Source: Syntrophaceae bacterium UBA6255 (GTDB lineage: Bacteria; Desulfobacterota; Syntrophia; Syntrophales; Smithellaceae). From it: DNA of 10,754 bases. Position 1 is the first letter of the stretch. Each line of letters opens with the position of its first letter. Location of the stretch: NCBI GenBank assembly GCA_002441205.1, contig DJVN01000064.1, positions 2,858 to 13,611 on the forward strand. The letters run 5' to 3'. The notes under the pieces were generated by a model. That model was not told where the DNA came from. It saw nothing but the letters and a program-made list of their open reading frames with translations, and searched no databases. The position numbers were made by a program, and so were the translations under genes. Of the stretch, positions 1 through 6,112 are shown piece after piece.

Positions 1-386
1 CAGGTTTTGGAAAGCGCGTTCACCACGGATACGCCGACACCGTGCAGACCGCCGGATATTTTATAGGAGTCGTTGGAAAACTTCCCACCGGCGTGCAGCT
101 TGGTCATCACCACTTCCGCCGCCGATACACCTTCTGTTTTATGCATATCAATGGGAATGCCACGGCCGTTATCATCCACAACAATACTGTTATCCACCCT
201 GATTTTTACCGTAATGGTATCGCAAAACCCCGCAGCGGCTTCATCAATACTGTTATCGACAACCTCATATACCAAATGATGAAGACCATCTTTACCGGTG
301 GAACCAATATACATGGCCGGTCTTTTGCGTACGGCCTCCAGGCCTTCAAGAACTTTTATACTATCCGCATCATACTTATGTGTCAT
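1..386 (-). CDS. gyrB: DNA gyrase subunit B, N-terminal part (cut by window edge)
   Basis: This is the ATPase subunit of DNA gyrase, the type II topoisomerase that introduces negative supercoils ahead of the replication fork. Only the first 128 residues are in the window. The N-terminus shows the family's opening block (IKVLEGLEAVRKRPAMYIG), then the GHKL ATP-binding motifs: the helix with VVDNSIDEA, DDNGRGIPID, and GGLHGVGVSVVNALS, which forms the ATP lid. The start is the ATG at 386-384, because an in-frame TGA lies four codons upstream. The nearest purine-rich ribosome site (AGAGGA) is about 15 bases away, so it is weak and possibly too far. The gene lies 27 bp downstream of dnaN on the same strand, so the two are probably co-transcribed. 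No recF lies between them. Confidence 0.97.
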   Translation of the reverse strand, partial: MTHKYDADSIKVLEGLEAVRKRPAMYIGSTGKDGLHHLVYEVVDNSIDEAAAGFCDTITVKIRVDNSIVVDDNGRGIPIDMHKTEGVSAAEVVMTKLHAGGKFSNDSYKISGGLHGVGVSVVNALSKT

Positions 387-413
387 AGGTGATGTTCAAC
401 GTCCTCTCTGTCT

Positions 414-1523
414 TTATATTTTTAACGGCATAATAATACATAAATAATTATCGTCATCAGCTTGTTTGATCATGGAAGGTTTTAAACCTACACCGACTTC
501 AAAATTGATACTTTCTTTATTTACCACGGATATCGCATCGATCAGATAATTGACATTAAAACCGCTATCAATCAATTCTCCATCATAATCGATATCAATT
601 TCCTCCGTAGCTTCTCCAACATCGAGATTTGTAGAATTCAGCATTAATTTTCCCTTGGAAAAAGAAAGAATCACCCCTCCATATCTCTCGGAAGATACCA
701 CACTCATTCTTCTCAACGCATGAAGAAAATATTCTTTTTCCAGAATCACCCTGATACCTTTTTCCGTGGGAATGACTTTTTTATAATCAGGATAATCGGC
801 ATCCACGAGACTGACTTTTAAAATGGTATTGTCTGTTTGAAGAATAAACATATTTTTATGTAAACCCACTTTAACGTCTTCATTTTCATCAATAATTTTT
901 TTAATTTCCATTAATCCTTTACGTGGAATAATTACGCCTTTACCTGATTTTAAACAATATCCCGACGTAATACTTTTGGCTAACGCCAGTCTGTGCCCAT
1001 CCGTTGCAACCATACGTAATATATGATTTACACCATCCATTCCTTCTTCCAGCAAAACGCCATTTAAATTTTTTCTTGTCTCGTCACCTGCCATGGCAAA
1101 GGATGTTTTATTAATGAGATCCTTGATGACATTTCCAGGAACTTTAGAAAGTGTGAGATCAGCGTCATCCGAAATACTGGGAAAATCATCTGCCGGTAAG
1201 CCGGGAATTTTAAAAAAAGCTCTTTGAGAGGATATTTTTACAATATTATTTTTTTGAGAAAAATTGATCAATTCTCCCTGAATTTCCCTAATCATCTCAT
1301 ATATCTTTTTTGCAGAAATCGTAATTTCCCCTTTTTCCAACACGTCAGCTTCATAATCAGAAATCAAAATAATCTCCCTGTCCGTGGCAATAATTCTTAT
1401 TTTATTGGCTTCTGCTTTTAAAAGAATATTATTTAGAATAGGTATGGTCGTTTTCTTCTCAACAATACCTAACGTTTTCTGAATACCATCAAGAAAGGTT
1501 TCTCTATTGATTTTAAATTCCAT
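414..1523 (-). CDS. dnaN: DNA polymerase III beta subunit (sliding clamp)
   Basis: The sliding clamp dimerises into a ring that tethers DNA polymerase III and other enzymes to DNA. The 369-residue product matches the usual length (E. coli 366). It begins with MEFKINRETFLDGIQKTLGI, typical of domain 1, and includes the conserved ATDGHRLA segment of domain 2. It ends in IIMPLKI, equivalent to the MPMRL-type C-terminus that lines the client-binding pocket. The start is firmly set by AAGGAGG four bases before the ATG. The gene sits 156 bp downstream of dnaA, and that AT-rich gap probably holds its promoter. Co-transcription with gyrB, 27 bp downstream, is likely. No truncation or missing domain is visible. 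Confidence 0.98.
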   Translation of the reverse strand: MEFKINRETFLDGIQKTLGIVEKKTTIPILNNILLKAEANKIRIIATDREIILISDYEADVLEKGEITISAKKIYEMIREIQGELINFSQKNNIVKISSQRAFFKIPGLPADDFPSISDDADLTLSKVPGNVIKDLINKTSFAMAGDETRKNLNGVLLEEGMDGVNHILRMVATDGHRLALAKSITSGYCLKSGKGVIIPRKGLMEIKKIIDENEDVKVGLHKNMFILQTDNTILKVSLVDADYPDYKKVIPTEKGIRVILEKEYFLHALRRMSVVSSERYGGVILSFSKGKLMLNSTNLDVGEATEEIDIDYDGELIDSGFNVNYLIDAISVVNKESINFEVGVGLKPSMIKQADDDNYLCIIMPLKI

Positions 1524-1597
1524 ATATCCTCCTTGTCTTTATTCTTTATTTTTTTCTTTATATATATAAATAGTATTTATAGTAATGACAGTTGATA

Positions 1598-1606
1598 TGT
1601 TGATAA
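1598..1606 (-). promoter_or_regulatory. DnaA-box-like TTATCAACA
   Basis: The minus strand reads TTATCAACA, one mismatch from the DnaA consensus. The same 9-mer occurs twice upstream of dnaA (3041-3049 and 3053-3061). I found no other copies in the window, which supports a shared function. Confidence 0.45.
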
Positions 1607-1651
1607 ATAAGAAATTAAAAACAATCATAATACTTTAAACCCATCATTACC

Positions 1652-1660
1652 TGTGTATAA
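1652..1660 (-). promoter_or_regulatory. DnaA box TTATACACA
   Basis: On the minus strand this reads TTATACACA, a full match to the DnaA-box consensus TTATNCACA. It lies 20 bp past the dnaA stop codon, inside the AT-rich dnaA-dnaN gap. Confidence 0.6.
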
Positions 1661-1679
1661 ATTGAAGTAAAAAAGTTTA

Positions 1680-3029
1680 TTATTTGTGGATTAATGTATC
1701 CTCCAGTTCCTGAACTAAATTTTTAAGTTTTAAGTCAGACTTCATGCCATTTAGAATTTTATTATGCGCATAAATAACCGTTGAATGATCACGACCACCT
1801 ATTTTTTGTCCTATATCAGGAAAAGAATAATTCGTTAATTTTCTTGCTAAATACATAGCGATTTGTCTGGCGAAAACTATGTTTTTGTTTTTATTATGAG
1901 CTTTAATATCCGAGATTTTGATATTTAATTTTCCGGCTATGATTTTAATAATTTCTTCAACGCTAATCTCGCCTTTTTTATTGTTCTTTACAAGATTACT
2001 TAACACTTCTTTAACTAAATCAAGATCAATTTCACGGCCCGTCAATGAAGAGTAAGCACCGATTCTGACGAGAAATCCTTCCAGTTCACGAATATTGGAT
2101 TCTACATTAGACGCGATATAATGAATGACATTATTGGGAAGCTCGATATTGTTTTCCTGAATCTTCTTTTCAATAATGGCGATTTTTGTTTCAATTTCAG
2201 GCGGTTGAATATCCGCAATTAATCCCCATTCAAAACGGGAACGCAACCTGCTTTCCAGATTGGGAATATCCTTTGGAAATTTATCACTGGTGACAACGAT
2301 TTGTTTTCCGGAATCATGTAAGGTGTTAAAGGTATGAAAAAATTCCTCCTGCGTCCTGTCTTTGCCTGCCAGAAAATGAATATCGTCAATGAGCAGACAA
2401 CTTATATTGCGGTACTTTTCTCTAAACTTCGGCATCCGGTCGAAGCGAATTGAATTGATCATTTCATTCATGAATTCTTCCGCGGAAACGTACATGATGT
2501 TTAGCGATGGGTGTGTAGCATAAGCAAGCAGTCCAATGGCATTGAGAAGATGAGTTTTTCCGAGGCCCGAGCAACCATATATAAACAGCGGATTATAATT
2601 TTTGGCGGGTTGCTTGGCGACAGCCATGGAAGCGGCATGGGCAAATTGATTACAGGATCCGACCACAAAACGGTCAAAGTTATAGTTATCATTCAGGAAG
2701 GAAAAGTTCTTGCTTCTGTTTGCAATTGTGTGAGACGCGCTTTTAACATTTACGGCCGGTTTGTCCGCGGGTTCCTGATCCTTGGCTTTAGTTTTGGAAA
2801 GCACAAAATCAATATTAACATCCAGTCCGGATGCATCTTTTAGAGATTGTCTAATCGTGGAATTATAATTATCCACAAGCCAGTCTTTAAAAAATTTATT
2901 GGGTACGGCTAATTGGACGCACTGATCTTCCATGGCAATAATTTTGATTGGTTTTATCCATGTATCAAAATTTTGCTTACTTATTTTTTCCTGAATAATT
3001 TTACTAGCTTTGTCCCAAAACGCATCCAT
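1680..3029 (-). CDS. dnaA: Chromosomal replication initiator protein DnaA
   Basis: DnaA binds DnaA boxes at oriC, oligomerises with ATP and melts the origin. The four-domain layout is visible in 449 residues. Domain I is about 1-80 (MDAFWDKASKIIQEKIS, with the QNFDTWIKPI motif), followed by a linker to about 105. The AAA+ domain III has Walker A GCSGLGKT at 152-159 and Walker B LLIDD at 212-216. Domain IV carries the DNA-binding signature GGRDHST at 411-417. I chose the ATG at 3029 rather than the ATG at 3062 for two reasons: homologues begin with this MDxFW-type sequence, and AAAGG precedes it by 8 bases. The longer form would also translate through the two DnaA-box-like repeats. The gene sits between parB (57 bp upstream) and dnaN. 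Repeats just before the start suggest autoregulation by DnaA. Confidence 0.97.
   Translation of the reverse strand: MDAFWDKASKIIQEKISKQNFDTWIKPIKIIAMEDQCVQLAVPNKFFKDWLVDNYNSTIRQSLKDASGLDVNIDFVLSKTKAKDQEPADKPAVNVKSASHTIANRSKNFSFLNDNYNFDRFVVGSCNQFAHAASMAVAKQPAKNYNPLFIYGCSGLGKTHLLNAIGLLAYATHPSLNIMYVSAEEFMNEMINSIRFDRMPKFREKYRNISCLLIDDIHFLAGKDRTQEEFFHTFNTLHDSGKQIVVTSDKFPKDIPNLESRLRSRFEWGLIADIQPPEIETKIAIIEKKIQENNIELPNNVIHYIASNVESNIRELEGFLVRIGAYSSLTGREIDLDLVKEVLSNLVKNNKKGEISVEEIIKIIAGKLNIKISDIKAHNKNKNIVFARQIAMYLARKLTNYSFPDIGQKIGGRDHSTVIYAHNKILNGMKSDLKLKNLVQELEDTLIHK
1685..1693 (-). promoter_or_regulatory. Weak DnaA-box-like site at the 3' end of dnaA
   Basis: The minus strand reads TAATCCACA, one mismatch from TTATCCACA. 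It overlaps the last codons of dnaA and lies 24 bp from the TTATACACA box. It may be the edge of the origin cluster or chance. Confidence 0.3.
2869..2877 (+). promoter_or_regulatory. Perfect DnaA box TTATCCACA inside dnaA
   Basis: The plus strand reads TTATCCACA, the exact canonical DnaA box, within the dnaA domain I coding region (codons for VDNYN). One exact site in about 10 kb could be chance, but its position 164 bp from the upstream cluster makes a role in the origin or in autoregulation possible. Confidence 0.4.
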
Positions 3030-3040
3030 ACACGAAGCCT

Positions 3041-3071
3041 TTATCAACAGCCTTATCAACAATGTTGATAG
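3041..3071. promoter_or_regulatory. DnaA-box-like cluster in the dnaA leader (two direct copies, one inverted)
   Basis: TTATCAACA occurs at 3041-3049 and 3053-3061 (12-bp period). An inverted near-copy, TGTTGATAG, follows at 3063-3071. The second and third face each other and form the perfect palindrome TATCAACA-A-TGTTGATA at 3054-3070. All lie within 42 bp upstream of the chosen dnaA start. They are one mismatch (the inverted one two) from the DnaA consensus. This is most simply a DnaA-binding array for initiation or autorepression, though another dimeric regulator could recognise the palindrome. Confidence 0.5.
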
Positions 3072-3086
3072 GCCTGAACATTTAAT

Positions 3087-3944
3087 TTATGGTAAATCAT
3101 CGAGAATTAAACCAGATAATCGATTCAATTCGTCCATAGATGTATATTTAATTTCTATCAAGCCTTTTTTGTCAGAACCGTTAATTTGCACTTTGGCGAG
3201 CAGTTTGGCCGACAATGCTTTTTCCAGGTCGCTTATAAAGCGATCTTTTTTAGCGGGTTGTTTTTTATCTAGCGGCTGATTTTTGGCTTTCTGAACGAAT
3301 CGTTCTGTTTCCCTGACGTTTAAATCCTTTTTTAAGATGAGAGCAAGGGCTGTGATTTGTTCCTCCGTGGAATTGCAGGCCAATAAACACCGCGCATGAC
3401 CGGCGGAAATTTTATTATCTCTTAGAGCATCCTGTACTTTAGCCGGCAATTTTAAAAGACGTATCGTATTGGCGATAGTTGAACGATCTTTGCCTACCTG
3501 GGAAGAGATGTCTTCCTGAGAAAGCTTGAATTTTTCGATGAGTGTTACATAAGCGCCGGCTTCTTCCAGTGGATTAAGTTCTTCGCGCTGAATGTTTTCA
3601 ATGAGCGACATTTCCGCGGCTTCCATGTCTGTCGCTTCACGAACGACGACGGGAACATCCTTTAAACCAGCGGCTTGAGCAGCCCGCCAGCGCCGCTCGC
3701 CGGCTATAATTTCATATCCATTGCCGGCCTTTCGAACAATAATCGGCTGAATGATGCCGCTGTTTTTTATGGAAGCAACCAGCTCCTTTTGCTTTTCATC
3801 ATTAAACGTTTTACGCGGCTGATAACGATTGGGACGCAATTCCTCGATTCCACACGTATAACTTTTTTTCTTGTCCGGTTCGTTGTTGAGTAAATCAGGG
3901 AAAATGGCTCCAAGTCCTTTTCCCAGCACCTTTTTTTGTGCCAT
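3087..3944 (-). CDS. parB: Chromosome partitioning protein ParB (Spo0J/Noc family)
   Basis: ParB loads on parS sites as a CTP-dependent clamp and marks the origin region for segregation by ParA. The 285-residue product has a short basic N-terminus (KKVLGKGLGAIFPDL), the usual ParA-stimulating segment. The ParB/Sulfiredoxin-like CTPase domain follows, with IIAGERRWRAA (GERRWR at about 82-87) and ENIQRE at about 116-121. A helix-turn-helix (LSQEDISSQVGKDRSTIANT, about 141-160) recognises parS. A lysine-rich linker leads to the C-terminal dimerisation domain, ending LSGLILDDLP. Its ATG directly abuts the parA stop codon. A GGGGA ribosome site lies within the end of parA, so the two are one translationally linked unit. 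No canonical parS 16-mer was found in this window. Confidence 0.97.
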   Translation of the reverse strand: MAQKKVLGKGLGAIFPDLLNNEPDKKKSYTCGIEELRPNRYQPRKTFNDEKQKELVASIKNSGIIQPIIVRKAGNGYEIIAGERRWRAAQAAGLKDVPVVVREATDMEAAEMSLIENIQREELNPLEEAGAYVTLIEKFKLSQEDISSQVGKDRSTIANTIRLLKLPAKVQDALRDNKISAGHARCLLACNSTEEQITALALILKKDLNVRETERFVQKAKNQPLDKKQPAKKDRFISDLEKALSAKLLAKVQINGSDKKGLIEIKYTSMDELNRLSGLILDDLP

Positions 3945-4712
3945 TTAAAAATCCCCTTGAATGATTTCCTTGGCCATTTCCATATAAGCCAGCGCCCCGC
4001 GCGATTTGATATCGTAAAGAATAATGGGAAGTCCATGGCTGGGACATTCCGAAAGACGAACATTACGCGGTATGACTGTTTTAAAAACCTTGCTCCCAAA
4101 GTGTTTCCGCACATCATCCGATACGCGGTGAGATAATAAATTGCGTTGATCGAACATCGTCAGCAAAATACCGCCCAAAGCGAGCCTCGGATTTAAATTT
4201 GCCTTGACCAGCTTGACGGTGTTTAGCAAATAACCCAATCCTTCCATTGCAAAATATTCACACTGTAAAGGAACTATCAAATAATCCGCCGCGACAAGAG
4301 CGTTGACCGTCATGACTCCCAAAGAAGGAGGACAATCGATTACTATGAAATCATAATGGCTGTCCAGAGCGTTTAGTAAATGCTTCAGCCGGTTTTCTTT
4401 TTCTTCCAGCCCGACAAACTCGACCTCAATGCCAATAAGGTCCTGGTTGGATGGCACGATCTCCAGATGCGGTATGGCCGTCTTAATGATCACCTCTTGG
4501 AGCGGCACTTGACCGATCATCGCGTGATACAAATTTGCCGTCTCAAAAGAATTTCTATCCGCTCCGATACCGCTGGTGGAATTGCCCTGTGAATCGCCGT
4601 CAATGAGTAAAGTTTTTTTTTCCGCGGCCGCCAGAGAAGCAGATAAATTTATCGCGGTGGTGGTTTTACCTACACCACCTTTTTGGTTTGCTATACATAT
4701 AATTTTATTCAT
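3945..4712 (-). CDS. parA: Chromosome partitioning ATPase ParA (Soj/MinD family)
   Basis: ParA is a DNA-binding ATPase whose gradient pulls ParB-parS complexes apart. The 255-residue product starts MNKIICIANQKGGVGKTTTA, containing the deviant Walker A (KGGVGKTT, 11-18). Walker A' appears as LLIDGDSQGN at about 36-45, where most relatives have DPQGN, so a Ser replaces the usual Pro. Walker B is FIVIDCPPSLG at about 122-132. The size fits the short chromosomal ParA/Soj class, which lacks an N-terminal helix-turn-helix domain. No clear Shine-Dalgarno sequence precedes the ATG (the leader is AATAAAAT), so translation may be modest or leaderless-like. It lies 85 bp downstream of rsmG, with a plausible promoter of its own in the gap. 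Confidence 0.97.
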   Translation of the reverse strand: MNKIICIANQKGGVGKTTTAINLSASLAAAEKKTLLIDGDSQGNSTSGIGADRNSFETANLYHAMIGQVPLQEVIIKTAIPHLEIVPSNQDLIGIEVEFVGLEEKENRLKHLLNALDSHYDFIVIDCPPSLGVMTVNALVAADYLIVPLQCEYFAMEGLGYLLNTVKLVKANLNPRLALGGILLTMFDQRNLLSHRVSDDVRKHFGSKVFKTVIPRNVRLSECPSHGLPIILYDIKSRGALAYMEMAKEIIQGDF

Positions 4713-4730
4713 TATTTTATTGAGCGTAAA

Positions 4731-4759
4731 AAAATAAATTCTTTTGCAAGAATTGTCGA
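4731..4759 (-). promoter_or_regulatory. Candidate parAB promoter with a palindrome in its spacer
   Basis: On the minus strand TCGACA (4759-4754, 5 of 6 to TTGACA) is followed after 17 bp by TATTTT (4736-4731, 4 of 6). The spacer is almost entirely the inverted repeat AATTCTT-GCAA-AAGAATT (4737-4754). It could serve as an operator or as a weak A/T-rich terminator hairpin, since T-runs follow it before parA. The interpretation is inferred. Confidence 0.35.
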
Positions 4760-4797
4760 TAGCACTAGCATAAAAAAGTTTTTTTTAGAAGGCTTTT

Positions 4798-5454
4798 TTA
4801 TTTTTTTATTATAATAATTTTCCGGGGAGCGTCCAAAAAATCCGCCTCTATATCATGTTGAATCAATTGAGAAATTTTGCATTGATTTTGAGCTTTGAAG
4901 CATGACTTGATTTCCTCGTCAACATGAGCACCTTTCAGGGCAATAATTTCTCCTTCCGGAACAAGAAAATATTCTCCCAGAGAACAAAGCTCGAATAATT
5001 TAAAAGCGGCACGGGAAATTAAAACATCAAACTTTTCTGCCGGTAAATTTTTTCTGATAACGTTTTCTATCCGATCATGAACAACAGCTACCGGGACAAG
5101 CTTTAAAATACGCACAATGTGTTTGAGGAAAGAGACTTTTTTGCGATTAGATTCCAACAGACATAATTCCAGTCGGGGTTGCGCGATTTTTAAAGGAATA
5201 CCGGGAAAACCAGCGCCACAACCGACGTCCAGTATTCTGGCGTTTGGTTTTGGAATGTATCGCAGTGCGGTCAGGGAATCAAGAAAGTGACGCGTGATAA
5301 TTTCATGAGAAGAATTTTCTGAGATTAAATTTGTTTTGGCATTCCATTGTAAAAGGTCATTTTTGTAAAGATCAAACTGAGCAAGTTGCGTATCGCTCAG
5401 CTCTATATTCATTTGGCGGGCTTTGTTGCTCAGCAATAATATTTCCTGATCCAT
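4798..5454 (-). CDS. rsmG: 16S rRNA (guanine-N7)-methyltransferase RsmG (GidB)
   Basis: RsmG methylates N7 of G527 (E. coli numbering) in the 530 loop of 16S rRNA using S-adenosylmethionine. The product is 218 residues, the usual size. The Rossmann motif I is ILDVGCGAGFPGIPL (about 74-88). The preceding family motif RHFLDSL (55-61) and the LISRAAF segment are also present. The ATG at 5454 gives the expected N-terminal length, though no strong ribosome site precedes it. A second ATG at 5412 would give a shorter form. The gene opens the leftward origin block. Linkage of rsmG to parAB near the origin is a widespread bacterial arrangement. The companion mnmG (gidA) is not present in the window. 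Confidence 0.96.
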   Translation of the reverse strand: MDQEILLLSNKARQMNIELSDTQLAQFDLYKNDLLQWNAKTNLISENSSHEIITRHFLDSLTALRYIPKPNARILDVGCGAGFPGIPLKIAQPRLELCLLESNRKKVSFLKHIVRILKLVPVAVVHDRIENVIRKNLPAEKFDVLISRAAFKLFELCSLGEYFLVPEGEIIALKGAHVDEEIKSCFKAQNQCKISQLIQHDIEADFLDAPRKIIIIKK

Positions 5455-5496
5455 GATAGAGAGATAACAAAAAATAATCTCCGTCGCAAATGTTAA

Positions 5497-5527
5497 ATTA
5501 TAATTTTCCGATACCGGTAAACGTCAG
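5497..5527 (-). promoter_or_regulatory. Candidate rsmG promoter
   Basis: On the minus strand a perfect TATAAT lies at 5502-5497. It is preceded by CTGACG (5527-5522, 4 of 6) at 19 bp spacing. The -10 is 42 bp upstream of the rsmG ATG. The spacing is longer than ideal, so confidence is moderate. It would fire divergently from the usp promoter. Confidence 0.4.
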
Positions 5528-5548
5528 CACGGTACATTCAAAATTACT

Positions 5549-5577
5549 TTGACACATCATGCGCATTGCCATATACT
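5549..5577 (+). promoter_or_regulatory. Strong sigma70-type promoter for usp-mtfA
   Basis: TTGACA (5549-5554) and TATACT (5572-5577) are separated by exactly 17 bp, a near-perfect housekeeping promoter. The predicted start is near 5584, giving a leader of about 70 bases before the usp ATG. An A/T palindrome (AATAAAAA-AG-TTTTTATT, 5589-5606) lies just after the predicted start and could be an operator or simply A/T-rich sequence. Confidence 0.75.
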
Positions 5578-5656
5578 TTATTCATTACAATAAAAAAGTT
5601 TTTATTACGTGGCGTATTCATCGTCCATCATATTTTAGATGATAACAGGAGGCCGT

Positions 5657-6106
5657 ATGATTTCAAAAATTCTTGTTCCAACAGACGGATCAAAAACAGC
5701 TAAAAAAGCGGCCGGATATGCGGTTGAACTGGCTGAACAATTAAATGCCTCCATTATTATCCTGAGTGTTGTTGATCAGCATTCCCTTATTGCCCGGACC
5801 GTTCCCGCATCGGAGGCTCCAAGAAAAACGATAGCGCCTCTCAGTGATTATCTTAAAGAGGCTGCCCAAATCTACACGGCCGAAATAAAAAAAATGTGCG
5901 ATAAAAATAATATCGTTTCAACGATTTCTATCAAGACGGGTCATCCCGTGGAGGAGATCGTGAAAGCGGCTAAGGGATTAAAGGCCGATCTGATTGTGAT
6001 GGGTTCTCACGGAAGAAGCGCCTTATCCGCCACCTTGCTTGGCAGTGTTTCCTATGGAGTGATCCATAATGATAAAAAAATTCATGTCCTGATTGTTAGG
6101 GGTTGA
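5657..6106 (+). CDS. Universal stress protein (UspA family, ATP-binding type)
   Basis: This is a small cytoplasmic alpha/beta protein of the UspA superfamily, whose members bind ATP or AMP and support survival under stress. Their exact activities are often unknown. The 149-residue protein opens with KILVPTDGS, whose Asp10 contacts adenine in homologues. It carries the full nucleotide signature G-2x-G-9x-G-S at GSHGRSALSATLLGS (116-130). That pattern places it in the ATP-binding rather than the UspA-like non-binding class. I chose the ATG at 5657, preceded by AGGAGG at four bases, over the in-frame ATG at 5639, which has no ribosome site and adds residues outside the domain. It is driven by the strong promoter at 5549-5577. 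It is separated from the peptidase gene by only 6 bp. Confidence 0.93.
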   Translation: MISKILVPTDGSKTAKKAAGYAVELAEQLNASIIILSVVDQHSLIARTVPASEAPRKTIAPLSDYLKEAAQIYTAEIKKMCDKNNIVSTISIKTGHPVEEIVKAAKGLKADLIVMGSHGRSALSATLLGSVSYGVIHNDKKIHVLIVRG

Positions 6107-6112
6107 TGGCCA

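Larger units (their letters stand above)
1524..1679. other. AT-rich dnaA-dnaN intergenic region, candidate oriC / unwinding element
   Basis: This 156-bp gap is extremely AT-rich, with an almost pure A/T stretch at about 1530-1585. It contains the DnaA-box matches at 1652-1660 and 1598-1606, with a further related 8-mer directly adjacent (GTTGATAT then GTTGATAA, 1591-1606). Many bacteria place their DNA unwinding element and part of oriC between dnaA and dnaN, so this is a natural candidate. It also has to contain the dnaN promoter unless dnaN depends on dnaA transcription. A TATAAA at the right place can be picked out on the minus strand, but no convincing -35 goes with it. The origin assignment is inferred. 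Confidence 0.55.

Noticed and set aside
190..198. TTATCCACC, a near DnaA box inside gyrB
   Set aside because: It is a single mismatch site in coding sequence, isolated from the cluster and easily due to chance.
2511..2843. Plus-strand open frame of 110 codons opposite dnaA
   Set aside because: It lies wholly antisense to the highly conserved DnaA coding sequence, with no ribosome site or recognisable domain.
3030..3062. Eleven-residue N-terminal extension of DnaA from the ATG at 3062
   Set aside because: Homologues start at the MDAFW-type sequence, a ribosome site precedes 3029, and the extension would translate through the DnaA-box-like repeats.
4771..4797. AAAAAAG...CTTTTTT inverted repeat just after rsmG as a terminator
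   Set aside because: The stem is nearly all A/T with a 14-base loop, too weak to call a terminator. It was noted only as part of the TAAAAAAGTT repeat set.
5639..5656. Six-residue N-terminal extension of the universal stress protein
   Set aside because: The AGGAGG site lies within it and serves the ATG at 5657. The extra residues are outside the domain.
1..5656. Search for a canonical parS site (TGTTTCACGTGAAACA)
   Set aside because: No match was seen. The closest piece, TTTCACGG near 2027-2034, matches only about half the site.
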